From Pseudomonadota bacterium (GTDB taxonomy: Bacteria > Pseudomonadota > Alphaproteobacteria > Micropepsales > Micropepsaceae), in contig JAKAVI010000450.1 in NCBI GenBank assembly GCA_021817355.1, positions 1-13,776 of the forward strand: a stretch of 13,776 bases of DNA. The letters are read 5' to 3'. The stretch's first letter is position 1. Each line of letters starts with the position of its first letter. The position numbers were made by a program, and so were the translations under genes. The notes below the pieces were generated by a model. That model was not told where the DNA came from. It worked only from the letters and a program-made list of their open reading frames with translations, and did not search any database. This document shows positions 1-8,450 of this stretch, in pieces.

Positions 1-465
1 GGCATCGCCGACCAGGGCGATCATGCGTCCGCCACGCGCCGGATCGCGCAGGTTCCTTGCCATCAGATAGTCCTGGACCAGACTGGCAAAGGCGGTCATG
101 GCAACGCCCAGTCCGACCGACCCGGTGGAAATATCCACATCGTCGCTATCCTTGGTGCGCGAGGGATAGCTTTGCGCGCCACCCAGGGCACGAAAGGCTT
201 CGAGCTTCTCGCGCGTCTGTTCGCCGAACAGATACTGGATGGCATGAAACACCGGACTGGCGTGCGGCTTCACCGCAACGCGGTCGAACGGCCGCAGCAC
301 GCTGAAATAAAGGGCACTCATCAGCGTCGTCATCGAGGCACAGCTGGCCTGATGGCCGCCGACCTTTACCGCATCCTCGACATCGCGCAGATGATTAGCA
401 TTGTGGATCGTCCAGCATGACAACCACAGCACCTTGCGTTCCAGTTCGCGGATGATTTCGCGCAT
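1..465 (-). CDS. Transketolase / AceE-like ThDP enzyme, N-terminal part (truncated by window edge)
   Basis: Reading the minus strand from ATG at 465 gives 155 uninterrupted codons that reach the left edge, so only the N-terminus is seen. The protein begins MREIIRELERKVLWLSCWTI, and has a GGHQAS segment (residues 37-42), a KPHASPVFHAIQYL segment like the substrate-channel region of homodimeric pyruvate dehydrogenase E1, and ends in ALVGDA, the start of the GD-x thiamine-diphosphate motif. Family knowledge: these proteins are transketolase-superfamily enzymes of roughly 750-900 residues, often named simply transketolase in alphaproteobacteria and related to AceE. The substrate cannot be decided from this part. 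An in-frame ATG at 501 would add 12 residues (MKLSDRKDRGCA). Neither start has a good Shine-Dalgarno, and 465 is preferred because the conserved-looking sequence begins there. It is divergent from the Hsp70-like gene. Confidence 0.8.
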   Translation of the reverse strand, partial: MREIIRELERKVLWLSCWTIHNANHLRDVEDAVKVGGHQASCASMTTLMSALYFSVLRPFDRVAVKPHASPVFHAIQYLFGEQTREKLEAFRALGGAQSYPSRTKDSDDVDISTGSVGLGVAMTAFASLVQDYLMARNLRDPARGGRMIALVGDA

Positions 466-822
466 GGCGCAGCCCCGATCTTTCCTGTCGGAGAGCTTCA
501 TGAGACAGGGCGCAGAAGAAAGCAAATGCTTCGCAAAGCCTGATCACGGGACGGGGAACGGCGCTCTTTCCCGTGCCTGAAGCGAACCTCGCTCCCGTTC
601 CTGGTTTTCCGAAGACGCCAGCCCTGCTGACAGGAGCAGCACCTCATCGCCGGGCATCAGGATGCGTGGGCTACCCGATCTCATCCGTGCACAAACAAAA
701 TGGGACGCCCGTTCCCGCGCATCCCACCATGTGGCTGCAGTTTAAGCATAAAGAAACAGACTAGCAAGGCCATGAATTGTCCAATAGATGGAGTTCCCCG
801 AATACAAGGAAGGGGGACATAC
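466..822. other. Divergent intergenic region between the ThDP enzyme and Hsp70-like genes
   Basis: This 357-bp stretch separates two divergent genes and must hold promoters for both. I see no convincing gene in it. The part from about 740 to 815 is clearly richer in A/T than its surroundings, as expected of a promoter and leader for the plus-strand gene, but I could not find a sigma-70 or heat-shock -35/-10 pair that I would defend. Two inverted repeats are visible: CCTGTC (484-489) with GACAGG (504-509), just upstream of the minus-strand gene, and CACGGGA (545-551) with TCCCGTG (569-575). Either could be an operator or a transcript hairpin, or chance. Confidence 0.5.
806..816 (+). promoter_or_regulatory. 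Ribosome binding site fixing the Hsp70-like start
   Basis: AAGGAAGGGGG lies 6 nt before ATG 823. It supports that start over the in-frame ATG at 700, which would add 41 residues with no resemblance to an Hsp70 N-terminus. The conserved phosphate-1 loop begins five residues after the 823 start. Confidence 0.75.
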
Positions 823-2076
823 ATGGCAGCCTGCGGGCTCGATTTTGGCACCTCCAATTCGGCACTCGGCGTCCTTAAGGGCGGACGGCCCACACTCGCG
901 CTAGTGGAAGACGACGAGGCACTGATCCCGAGCGCAATCTTCTACGATACGGAGAACTGGGGCAGGGTCCTGTTCGGCCAGGCGGCAATCAGCGCCGCAA
1001 TCGCACAGGCCGACGGACGGCTGATGCGGGCGCTGAAGACCATCCTAGGTTCGTCACTGATCGACGAGACCACGGCCGTCGGGCCCAAGCGGATCAAGCT
1101 GACCAGCGTGGTGGAGACCTTCATCCGTCACCTCAAGGCCAAAGGCGAAGCCTTTCTGGGCCAGGAGATAACCGAGGTCGTGCATGGCCGACCGGTGCGC
1201 TTCGTCGACGGCGACGACGCGGCCGACGGCCGCGCCGAAGCGGTGCTGGCAGATATTGCGCGGCGTGCGGGCTTCCGCGATATCCGCTTTGTCTACGAGC
1301 CGATCGCGGCGGCCTATCACTATGAGGAGACCGCCACTCGCGAGGAACTGGTGCTGGTGGCCGATATCGGCGGCGGCACCTCGGACTTCACGGTGATCCG
1401 GATCGGGCCGGAGCGGCGCAGGCGGGTCGAGCGCGGCGATGACGTGCTCGCCAACGGCGGCACCCGCATTGGCGGCACGGACTTCGACACACTTCTCAGT
1501 CTCGATGCGGTGATGCCGCTGCTCGGGCTCGGCACGCAGCTGACCCAGAAGGACCTGCCGATGCCAAAGTCGGTCTATTTTGAGCTTGCGACCTGGGCGA
1601 TGATCAACTTCGTCTACACCTACCAGACCGAACGCGAGACCCGCGAGCTGTTGAAGATCGCGTGCGAGCCGGAGAAAGTCGAGCGCCTGCTGCACACCCT
1701 CACCCACCGGCTCGGCCATCGTATCGCGTTCGCGGTGGAAGACGCCAAGATCACACTCAGCGCGGTGCCGGCAGCGCCGATCCCACTTGAATTCGTTGAG
1801 CACGGTCTCGCCGCCCTCGCTGCGCGCGATGGCTTCGACCGTGCACTGCGCGAGAAGACCACGGCGCTCACCCGGATGGCGCGGCGCTGCATCGCCGACG
1901 CGGGGCTCAAGGGTACGGACATCCACACCGTGTTTTTCACTGGCGGCTCGTCGCGAGTACCGGTGGTGCAGCGGGCGGTGGCCTGTGCGGCGCCTTATGC
2001 CAAGGCCACCAGCGGCTCCGATCTGCTCTCGGTCGCGCTCGGCCTGACCGGCGAAGCGGCGCGCATTTTCCAGTGA
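823..2076 (+). CDS. yegD: Hsp70-family protein, YegD-like (ATPase domain only)
   Basis: This 417-residue protein has the Hsp70/actin nucleotide-binding fold. The phosphate-1 loop GLDFGTSNS is at residues 5-13, the connect-1 segment EPIAAAYHY at 159-167, the phosphate-2 loop VADIGGGTSDF at 179-189 and the adenosine motif FFTGGSSRVP at 371-380. DnaK is about 640 residues with a C-terminal peptide-binding domain. Here the chain ends about 37 residues after the adenosine motif, so that domain is absent, as in E. coli YegD (about 450 residues). It is probably a cytoplasmic ATPase, and its chaperone activity and client are unknown. No dnaJ or grpE partner lies nearby. It is divergent from the ThDP enzyme and convergent with hutU. 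The family assignment is firm, while the symbol rests on size and motif layout. Confidence 0.87.
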   Translation: MAACGLDFGTSNSALGVLKGGRPTLALVEDDEALIPSAIFYDTENWGRVLFGQAAISAAIAQADGRLMRALKTILGSSLIDETTAVGPKRIKLTSVVETFIRHLKAKGEAFLGQEITEVVHGRPVRFVDGDDAADGRAEAVLADIARRAGFRDIRFVYEPIAAAYHYEETATREELVLVADIGGGTSDFTVIRIGPERRRRVERGDDVLANGGTRIGGTDFDTLLSLDAVMPLLGLGTQLTQKDLPMPKSVYFELATWAMINFVYTYQTERETRELLKIACEPEKVERLLHTLTHRLGHRIAFAVEDAKITLSAVPAAPIPLEFVEHGLAALAARDGFDRALREKTTALTRMARRCIADAGLKGTDIHTVFFTGGSSRVPVVQRAVACAAPYAKATSGSDLLSVALGLTGEAARIFQ

Positions 2077-2112
2077 CGCGGCAGACGAGGCCACGACCCT
2101 TATTGAAGGACC

Positions 2113-2130
2113 GCCCTTGGGGCGAAGGGC
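2113..2130. terminator. Possible bidirectional terminator hairpin
   Basis: GCCCTT and AAGGGC form a perfect 6-bp stem around a 6-nt GGGGCG loop, in the 81-bp gap where the Hsp70-like gene and hutU converge. The position suits a shared terminator. There is no T-tract on either side, so this is only a candidate. Confidence 0.35.
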
Positions 2131-2157
2131 CATCACACTGGCCTCAGCCACCCGCGC

Positions 2158-3819
2158 TCACAGTGAGGGCAGATCAAGTGCGAACTCTTTGGCGCAGGCG
2201 ATCGCCGCCTCATAGCCGGCATCGGCGTGACGCATCACCCCGGTGGCCGGATCGTTCCAGAGCACCCGGGCGATCCTGCGGGCAGCCGCCCTACTGCCAT
2301 CACATACCACCACCATGCCGGCATGCTGCGAAAAGCCCATGCCAACACCTCCGCCATGGTGCAGAGAGACCCAGCTCGCACCGCTGGCGCAATTGAGAAG
2401 CGCATTGAGCAAGGGCCAGTCCGATACCGCATCGGAGCCGTCACGCATCGCCTCGGTTTCGCGATTGGGGGAGGCGACCGAGCCTGAATCAAGATGATCA
2501 CGCCCGATTACGATAGGCGCCGCCACCTCGCCACTGGCCACCATCGCGTTGAATGCCAGCCCGACCCGATCCCGCGCGCCGAGGCCAATCCAGCAGATGC
2601 GCGCCGGCAATCCCTGAAACGAGATCCGCTTTGCCGCCATGTCGAGCCAATGGTGCAGATGCGGATCGTCCGGAATCATTTCCTTCACCTTGGCATCGGT
2701 ACGGGCGATGTCCTCAGGATCACCGGAAAGTGCGGCCCAGCGAAACGGCCCTACGCCGCGGCAGAAGAGCGGGCGGATATAAGCCGGGACAAAGCCAGGA
2801 AAATCGAACGCGTCCCCTACCCCCGCGTCCAGCGCCATCTGTCGGATATTGTTGCCATAGTCGAAGGTCGGAATGCCCTGGCGGAAAAACCCCAGCATCG
2901 CCCGGACATGCTCCGCCATGGAGGCCTTGGCCGCCTTTGCCACGGCGCTGGGATCGCTCTCTCGGCGCGCGTGCCAGTCCGCAAGCGACCACCCCCTCGG
3001 CAGATAGCCATGCACCGGATCATGCGCGCTGGTCTGATCGGTGACCGCATCGGGACGTACGCCCCGCCGCAGCAATTCGGGCAACACCTCAGCGGCATTG
3101 CCGAGGAGCCCAACCGAGAGCGCCTCGCCCGCACGACAGGCCCGCGTAATCCGTTCCAAGGCGTCATCGAGGCTCGATGCACAGACATCGAGATAGCCGG
3201 TGCGCAGCCGCATGTCGATGCGCGAGGGTTGACATTCCACGGCCAGCATGGAGGCCCCGGCCATGGTCGCTGCCAGAGGCTGCGCTCCGCCCATGCCGCC
3301 CAGGCCTGCGGTCAGGATCCATTTACCCGCAAGCCGTCCGCCATAATGCTTGCGTCCGAGCTCGGCAAAGGTTTCATAGGTGCCCTGCACGATGCCCTGG
3401 CTACCGATATAGATCCAGGATCCCGCCGTCATCTGGCCATACATCATCAGCCCCTTGCGATCGAGGGCGTGAAACTGTTCCCAGTTGGCCCAGTGCGGGA
3501 CAAGATTGGAATTGGCGATGAGGACACGGGGAGCCTCGCCATGGGTCTTGAAGACACCCACCGGCTTTCCCGACTGCACGAGCAGCGTCTCGTCTTCCTC
3601 AAGACGGCGCAGCGTCTCTACGATGCGATCAAAGCTCTGCCAGTCCCGCGCCGCCCGACCGATACCGCCATAGACAACGAGTTCCTCGGGCCGCTCCGCG
3701 ACTTCGGCATCCAGATTGTTCATCAGCATGCGCAGCGGTGCTTCCGTGAGCCAGCTGCGCGCGCTCAGCGTCGTACCACGCGGGGCACGGATATGCCGCG
3801 AATTATCAAACCGGTTCAT
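2158..3819 (-). CDS. hutU: Urocanate hydratase (urocanase)
   Basis: This cytoplasmic NAD+-dependent enzyme of histidine degradation converts urocanate to 4-imidazolone-5-propionate. The protein is 553 residues, full length for the family (about 555). Visible marks are the Gly-rich nucleotide segment [10 protein letters not shown] (about 172-181), [10 protein letters not shown] (about 352-361) and the urocanase signature [10 protein letters not shown] (401-410), whose Cys (409) matches the active-site Cys410 of the Pseudomonas putida enzyme. ATG 3819 is chosen over a TTG four codons upstream because MNRFDNSR is the usual family start and GAGG lies 4 nt before it. Its start overlaps the end of hutG by 14 nt, which suggests translational coupling. 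It is the last gene of the hutI-hutG-hutU operon and converges with the Hsp70-like gene. Confidence 0.96.
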   Translation of the reverse strand: MNRFDNSRHIRAPRGTTLSARSWLTEAPLRMLMNNLDAEVAERPEELVVYGGIGRAARDWQSFDRIVETLRRLEEDETLLVQSGKPVGVFKTHGEAPRVLIANSNLVPHWANWEQFHALDRKGLMMYGQMTAGSWIYIGSQGIVQGTYETFAELGRKHYGGRLAGKWILTAGLGGMGGAQPLAATMAGASMLAVECQPSRIDMRLRTGYLDVCASSLDDALERITRACRAGEALSVGLLGNAAEVLPELLRRGVRPDAVTDQTSAHDPVHGYLPRGWSLADWHARRESDPSAVAKAAKASMAEHVRAMLGFFRQGIPTFDYGNNIRQMALDAGVGDAFDFPGFVPAYIRPLFCRGVGPFRWAALSGDPEDIARTDAKVKEMIPDDPHLHHWLDMAAKRISFQGLPARICWIGLGARDRVGLAFNAMVASGEVAAPIVIGRDHLDSGSVASPNRETEAMRDGSDAVSDWPLLNALLNCASGASWVSLHHGGGVGMGFSQHAGMVVVCDGSRAAARRIARVLWNDPATGVMRHADAGYEAAIACAKEFALDLPSL

Positions 3820-4630
3820 GCGACCTCGCAAAATTCAGACAGCATTTGAGGATGTCGGAGAGCCTGGCGCGCAGAGGCGCGGCAAAGTCCTCAGCATAGG
3901 CCACCGGCCAGTTCTGAGGTGATATCGCGCCTTGCGGTTCCTTGAGATAAGCACGGCAGGCCAGCTCCATCTGGATGGCATGCACGCCCTCCCCTGGCGC
4001 GCCATAATGGCGGGTGATCCAGCCGCCCTTGAAGCGCCCATCGCAGACATGGCTGAAGCCGCTTTGCGCAGCTACCTCGGTGACCGCCCGCGCCAGTTCA
4101 AGAGCGCAACTTTGCCCCGCATTGGTGCCAATGTTGAACTGGGGCAGGAGGCCATCAAACAGACGCGGCAGGCGCGAACGGATCGCATGCGCATCAAACA
4201 GCACGATCCTTCCATGCTGCTGCCGAAGACGGTTGATCTGGCGCACGAGTGCCTCATGATAGGGCACATAAAACTCTGCGCGGCGACGGGCGACTTCCGC
4301 CGCAGCCAGCGCGCCGGCATAAAGCGGAACGCCCGCAAAGGTTTCCTCTGGACAAAGGCCGGTCGTCGTCATTCCGGGATAGAGAGATGCGCCGCTGGGG
4401 TCACGATTGACATCGATGACCGTTCGCGAAATCTCGGTGCGCACAAAAGTCGCGCCCAGTTGGGTGGCAAAATCATAAAGCTTTTCGACATGCCAGTCCG
4501 TATCGCAGCGCGCCTGCCAGCCATCCAGGAGCTGGGTTTCGATCTCGGGCGGAATCCTTGTGCCGGTGTGCGGCAGCGACACGATCAACGGCGCATCACC
4601 TTCGACGCACGTAATAAAGTCAGCAGTCAT
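3806..4630 (-). CDS. hutG: N-formylglutamate amidohydrolase (deformylase)
   Basis: This enzyme hydrolyses N-formyl-L-glutamate to glutamate and formate, the last step of the five-step histidine pathway. The 274-residue product matches the FGase family (Pfam PF05013; about 270 residues). Segments include [14 protein letters not shown] (18-31), [11 protein letters not shown] (45-55), DVNRDPSG (73-80), [17 protein letters not shown] (144-160) and GGWITRHYG (202-210), and the His/Asp/Arg residues in them are typical of this zinc-dependent fold. ATG 4630 is preceded by AGGTG with a 5-nt spacer. The reading frame stays open upstream to 4759, but those 43 codons lie inside hutI and resemble no hutG. 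The start overlaps the hutI end by 11 nt. This is the formylglutamate deformylase and not the unrelated arginase-like formiminoglutamase also called HutG, which agrees with a HutF next door. Confidence 0.94.
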   Translation of the reverse strand: MTADFITCVEGDAPLIVSLPHTGTRIPPEIETQLLDGWQARCDTDWHVEKLYDFATQLGATFVRTEISRTVIDVNRDPSGASLYPGMTTTGLCPEETFAGVPLYAGALAAAEVARRRAEFYVPYHEALVRQINRLRQQHGRIVLFDAHAIRSRLPRLFDGLLPQFNIGTNAGQSCALELARAVTEVAAQSGFSHVCDGRFKGGWITRHYGAPGEGVHAIQMELACRAYLKEPQGAISPQNWPVAYAEDFAAPLRARLSDILKCCLNFARSHEPV

Positions 4631-5864
4631 GGCCACACCTGACGCGTTGATGGAGCGGATTAAAGCCCATCCGGTAGACGAGTTCCGCAGGCTCCTGCAC
4701 ATTCCAGATCGCCAGATCGCAGCTCTTGCCGGCTTCGAGCGTGCCAAGCTCCGCGGCAAGGCCGAGCGCGCGGGCAGCCTCGCAGGTCACCCCGCGCAGA
4801 CACTCCTCCACCTGCAGGCGGAAGAGGGTCGCAGCCAAGTTGAGGGTCAGAAGCAGCGAGGTCAGCGGCGAGGTTCCAGGATTGCTGTCGCTCGCGATGG
4901 CGATGATCGTGCCCGCCCGCCGCATGGCCGCAACGCTAGGCGGATGGGTTTCACGCAGAAAATAATAGGCGCCAGGCAGCAGCACGCCGACCGTGCCGCT
5001 GCGGGCCATCGCGGCCAGCCCTTCCTCCGAAGCAAACTCAAGATGATCGGCCGACAGCGCCCGGAAGCGCGCAGCCAGCGCGGCCCCGCCACCATCGGAA
5101 AGCTGATCGGCATGAAGCCGCACCGGAAGTCCTGCTGCCGCGGCCGCGCGAAACACCGTTGCTATTTCATCCGGGGTGAAGGCAATGCTCTCGCAGAAAC
5201 CGTCGACGGCATCGGCCAGGCCCTCAAGGTGTGGCAGCATCGCACACAGCCTCGCCACATAGCCCGCGCGGTCGGAGGCAAATTCCGGCGCGACCACATG
5301 GGCTCCGAGAAAGCTTGTTCTGACCCGCACATCCCGCTGCTGCATCAGCCTGCGGGCCGCCCGCAGCATCTTGGTTTCCTCGGCAAAAGAAAGCCCGTAA
5401 CCCGATTTGATCTCAATGGTCGTGACCCCTTCGGCAAGTAGTGCGTCCAGCCGTGGCAGCGCCTCTGCGACCAGCTCGTCCTCGCTCGCCGCCCGCGTTG
5501 CCGCCACGGTGGCGGCAATGCCACCGCCCGCCCTTGCAATCTCCGCGTAACTCGCCCCCTTCAGACGCAGCTCAAACTCGTGGGCACGATGGCCTGCGTA
5601 GACGAGGTGGGTGTGACAGTCGATCAGCCCCGGCGTGACCAGCCTGCCACCACAGTCGATACGCTCATCGGCGTGGAAATCCGCAAGCCCATCGGCCACC
5701 CCCGCATAGACGATGCGGGCGCCAGCGCAGGCCACCACGCCATCCCTGACGCGGCCGAGCCCGCTGCCCGACATGGTTGCAAGCTGGGCGTTGTGCCAGA
5801 GGCGGCGCTTGGCGTTGGCAGCAAACATGTCTAGGGATAGGCCGAGGCGTGCGGGTTTGTCCAT
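4620..5864 (-). CDS. hutI: Imidazolonepropionase
   Basis: This amidohydrolase-superfamily enzyme opens the ring of imidazolone-5-propionate to give N-formimino-L-glutamate. With the ATG at 5864 it has 414 residues. The metal-binding HxH sits in [13 protein letters not shown] (H84, H86), with further ligand-type residues in RLHADQ (H251), ADHLEF (H274) and ASDSNPGTS (D326). SGYGLSF (154-160) is typical of HutI. AAGGAG, 12 nt upstream of 5864, favours this start. A second ATG at 5828 would give 402 residues, nearer the common 400, but has no visible Shine-Dalgarno. The 5864 ATG overlaps the hutF ATG head to head within CCATGG. It is the first gene of the minus-strand hut operon, with the hutG start overlapping its stop. 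Confidence 0.95.
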   Translation of the reverse strand: MDKPARLGLSLDMFAANAKRRLWHNAQLATMSGSGLGRVRDGVVACAGARIVYAGVADGLADFHADERIDCGGRLVTPGLIDCHTHLVYAGHRAHEFELRLKGASYAEIARAGGGIAATVAATRAASEDELVAEALPRLDALLAEGVTTIEIKSGYGLSFAEETKMLRAARRLMQQRDVRVRTSFLGAHVVAPEFASDRAGYVARLCAMLPHLEGLADAVDGFCESIAFTPDEIATVFRAAAAAGLPVRLHADQLSDGGGAALAARFRALSADHLEFASEEGLAAMARSGTVGVLLPGAYYFLRETHPPSVAAMRRAGTIIAIASDSNPGTSPLTSLLLTLNLAATLFRLQVEECLRGVTCEAARALGLAAELGTLEAGKSCDLAIWNVQEPAELVYRMGFNPLHQRVRCGHDC

Positions 5865-7224
5865 GGCCGAGCATCTCTCCTTGTGGTTTGAACGGGCGCT
5901 TCTGCCAGAGGGCTGGGCCCAACATGTGCGCCTGGAACTTGCCGACGGACGGATCAGCACTGTCATGCCCGGGGTCGCGCGCCTGCCGGGTGAAGCGAAC
6001 CATGGTATTGCGCTACCCGGCTTGTGCAATCTGCACAGCCATGCCTTTCAGCGTGCCATGGCCGGGCTCACCGAACATGCAGGTCCGGACAGCGATGATT
6101 TCTGGAGCTGGCGGGAGCTCATGTACCGCTTTCTGGCCCGCCTGACGCCCGCGGATGTGCAGGCAATTGCTGCCCTTGCCTATATCGAAATGCTCGAAAG
6201 CGGCTTCACACGGGTTGGCGAGTTCCATTATCTGCATCACCAGCCCGACGGGAACTTTTATGATCACCGCGCCGAAATGGCCGAAGCCATCGCGGCTGCG
6301 GCCGAGGAAAGCGGCATCGGACTTACGCTGCTCTGCTGCTTTTATGCTCATTCCGACTTTGGCGGAGCACCCCCACAGCCAGGACAGCGGCGCTTCATCA
6401 ATTCGCTGGATGGCTTTGCCGCGCTTGTCGACCAGAGCCGCAGCATCGTTCGCCAGTTGCCTCACGCCAAGATCGGCATCGCGCCACATTCGCTGCGCGC
6501 CGTCACGCCCGCCGAACTCTCACAGTTGCGGGCGCTGTGGCCCGAAGGTCCCATGCATATCCACGCCGCAGAGCAGACGCGCGAAGTTGAAGCCTGCATC
6601 GCCAAGCTTGGTGCACCGCCGGTCCGCTGGCTTCTAGATCACGCCGGCATCGATGCGCGCTGGTGCCTGGTTCATGCCACCCACATGACCGCGGCAGAGA
6701 CTTTGGGGCTCGCCAGAAGCACGGCCGTGGCCGGCCTGTGTGCGCTCACCGAAGCCAATCTCGGTGACGGGATATTTCCGACACGCGAATATCTCAGCGC
6801 GGGCGGGCGCCTTGGTCTTGGTACTGATTCCAACATCACCATCGACGCGCCGAGCGAGCTGCGCGGCATTGACTATGCACAGCGCCTGGTCCTGCACCGC
6901 CGCAATCCCCTGGCGCATGGGACATCAAGCGGACGCACCCTCTTTGCCGCGGCCCATCTGGGCGGAACCCAAGCCCTCGGCGTCAATGCCGGGGGGCTCA
7001 GCTCTGGGGCCTGCGCCGACATCGTCACCCTCGACAGCGATGACCTCGCCATCCTCGCCCGTTGCGACGACAGCATCCTCGACAGCTGGATCTATGCGAG
7101 CCGCCCCACCCTCATACGTGAGGTCTGGCGCGGCGGCCGCCAGGTCGTTGAGGCAGGCCAGCACGTGGCGCGCCCACGCATCGCCGCGCGCTACCGAAAG
7201 ATTCTCCTGGGGCTCTTGTCCTAG
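5863..7224 (+). CDS. hutF: Formimidoylglutamate deiminase
   Basis: This amidohydrolase deiminates N-formimino-L-glutamate to N-formyl-L-glutamate and ammonia, the product then going to HutG. The 453-residue protein has family length (about 450). The metal-binding HxH is in [11 protein letters not shown] (H58, H60), with MHIHAAEQ (H234), LVHATH (H271) and LGTDSNI (D322) supplying the other ligand and catalytic residues. [12 protein letters not shown] (119-130) is characteristic of HutF and distinguishes it from general cytosine or guanine deaminases. ATG 5863 is chosen because [10 protein letters not shown] begins right after it as in other HutF proteins. The Shine-Dalgarno is weak, and its leader lies inside hutI on the other strand. 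Its stop is 32 nt before the lipid-transport genes, so read-through is possible though the functions are unrelated. Confidence 0.94.
   Translation: MAEHLSLWFERALLPEGWAQHVRLELADGRISTVMPGVARLPGEANHGIALPGLCNLHSHAFQRAMAGLTEHAGPDSDDFWSWRELMYRFLARLTPADVQAIAALAYIEMLESGFTRVGEFHYLHHQPDGNFYDHRAEMAEAIAAAAEESGIGLTLLCCFYAHSDFGGAPPQPGQRRFINSLDGFAALVDQSRSIVRQLPHAKIGIAPHSLRAVTPAELSQLRALWPEGPMHIHAAEQTREVEACIAKLGAPPVRWLLDHAGIDARWCLVHATHMTAAETLGLARSTAVAGLCALTEANLGDGIFPTREYLSAGGRLGLGTDSNITIDAPSELRGIDYAQRLVLHRRNPLAHGTSSGRTLFAAAHLGGTQALGVNAGGLSSGACADIVTLDSDDLAILARCDDSILDSWIYASRPTLIREVWRGGRQVVEAGQHVARPRIAARYRKILLGLLS
5877..5882 (-). promoter_or_regulatory. Shine-Dalgarno for hutI inside hutF
   Basis: On the minus strand this reads AAGGAG, 12 nt before the hutI ATG at 5864. 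It lies within the first codons of hutF on the other strand. It helps to choose 5864 over 5828 as the hutI start, although the spacing is longer than ideal. Confidence 0.5.
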
Positions 7225-7256
7225 AGACTGCCTATTTGGGCACATCTTTGCTATTT

Positions 7257-8447
7257 ATGCTCCGCTCAACACAGCCAAGGTCTGGATTGAAACACAAGCT
7301 CCTGCTCACACGCGCCAAGGTTCCCGCGACGCTTTCGATCGAGCACGGTCCTTCCTTGCACGTCGTGGCCGCTGGTGACTGGGTGATCAGCGAGGTTGCT
7401 GGGCTTGATGGGCGGCTTGCGGAACTTAGTGCGGCAACGGCGGTCAGCGCCACCATCGACGGCCGGCAGATTACCCATCTCGATACGGCGGGAAGCTGGC
7501 TGCTCCTGCGCACCCAGCGGGCGCTGGAAGAAGAAGGCCTGCCGCGACCAGAGCTTCTGGTGCCGCCGCATTATGCCGGTCTCGTTGGCAAGGTCAGTGA
7601 CGGTCTCGACTTCCACGCGACGCTGCCGCGGCGCAAGGGACCCTGGCCCTATACGTTGTTGGAGCGCATCGGCCGCGAAACCATGAGCATACTCGCCCAG
7701 GCCTATCAGATCGTTGGCTTTCTAGGACAGATCAGCCTCGAAACCAGCGAGGCCATCCTCCAGCCTCAGCGCGTGCTGCCCTGGCCTGCACTTGTTACCC
7801 AGATCGAAGACTGTGGTCTGACTGCGCTGCCGATCCTCGGCCTGCTTGCCTTCCTGCTTGGCATCGTCATCGCCTACCAGGGCGCTGGTCAACTCAAGCG
7901 CTTCGGCGCCGAGATCTACACCGTCAACCTTCTGGGCGTTGCGGTGCTGCGCGAGATCGGCGGGCTGATCGCAGCGATCATCGTCGCCGGCCGCTCGGGC
8001 TCGGCCTTTACCGCACAAATCGGCACCATGCGGGTGAACGACGAAATCGATGCCATGCAGACCATGGGCCTTAACGTCGTCGAACTTCTGGTTCTGCCCC
8101 GCGTCCTCGCCCTCATGATCGTCCTGCCGCTGCTCACCCTTTACGCCGATGTCATGGGCCTGTTCGGCGGCTATATCATGACCTATAGCAATCTTGGCCT
8201 CACCTTTCCGGCCTTTTTGACCCAGCTGCAGTCGGCAGTCACGCTCAGTACGCTCATGGTGGGCCTCATCAAGGCTCCGGTGTTTGCCGTGATCATCGGG
8301 CTGGTCGGGTGTTTTGAGGGCCTGCGTGTGGAACGTAACGCCGAAAGCGTGGGCAGGCAGACGACCCGCTCCGTCGTCGAATCCATCTTTCTCGTCATCG
8401 TCTTTGATGCCGGCTTTTCCATCCTTTTCTCCGTACTCAGGTTCTGA
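7257..8447 (+). CDS. mlaE: MlaE-family lipid ABC transporter permease with N-terminal STAS-like domain
   Basis: The protein is 396 residues from ATG 7257, against about 260 for E. coli MlaE. Residues 26-115 look like a STAS domain of MlaB type: beta/alpha pattern with ATIDGRQITHLDTAGS (65-80), where LDTAG corresponds to the exposed D-S/T-x-G turn. From about 130 the MlaE permease follows, with amphipathic and hydrophobic segments (190-207, 223-245, 278-302, 330-350, 375-393) and the family motif REIGGLIAAIIVAGRSGSAF (232-251) followed by GTMRVNDEIDAM (256-267). It is predicted in the inner membrane, pairing with the ATPase and MCE protein that follow. The start is uncertain: the frame is open from a TTG at 7236, ATG 7257 has no Shine-Dalgarno, and TTG 7287 has AAGG 6 nt before it. 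All options keep both domains. Confidence 0.9.
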   Translation: MLRSTQPRSGLKHKLLLTRAKVPATLSIEHGPSLHVVAAGDWVISEVAGLDGRLAELSAATAVSATIDGRQITHLDTAGSWLLLRTQRALEEEGLPRPELLVPPHYAGLVGKVSDGLDFHATLPRRKGPWPYTLLERIGRETMSILAQAYQIVGFLGQISLETSEAILQPQRVLPWPALVTQIEDCGLTALPILGLLAFLLGIVIAYQGAGQLKRFGAEIYTVNLLGVAVLREIGGLIAAIIVAGRSGSAFTAQIGTMRVNDEIDAMQTMGLNVVELLVLPRVLALMIVLPLLTLYADVMGLFGGYIMTYSNLGLTFPAFLTQLQSAVTLSTLMVGLIKAPVFAVIIGLVGCFEGLRVERNAESVGRQTTRSVVESIFLVIVFDAGFSILFSVLRF

Positions 8448-8450
8448 ACC

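Noticed and set aside
700..822. Longer N-terminus for the Hsp70-like protein from ATG 700
   Set aside because: The 41 added residues do not resemble an Hsp70, whereas ATG 823 has a strong ribosome binding site and leads directly into the phosphate-1 loop.
1054..2151. A 365-codon open frame on the minus strand opposite the Hsp70-like gene
   Set aside because: It is a shadow of the Hsp70-like coding sequence, with low-complexity composition and no motif.
2494..3849. A 451-codon open frame on the plus strand opposite hutU
   Set aside because: It is antisense to a complete urocanase with all signature motifs. The translated sequence resembles no family, and long antisense frames are common in GC-rich DNA.
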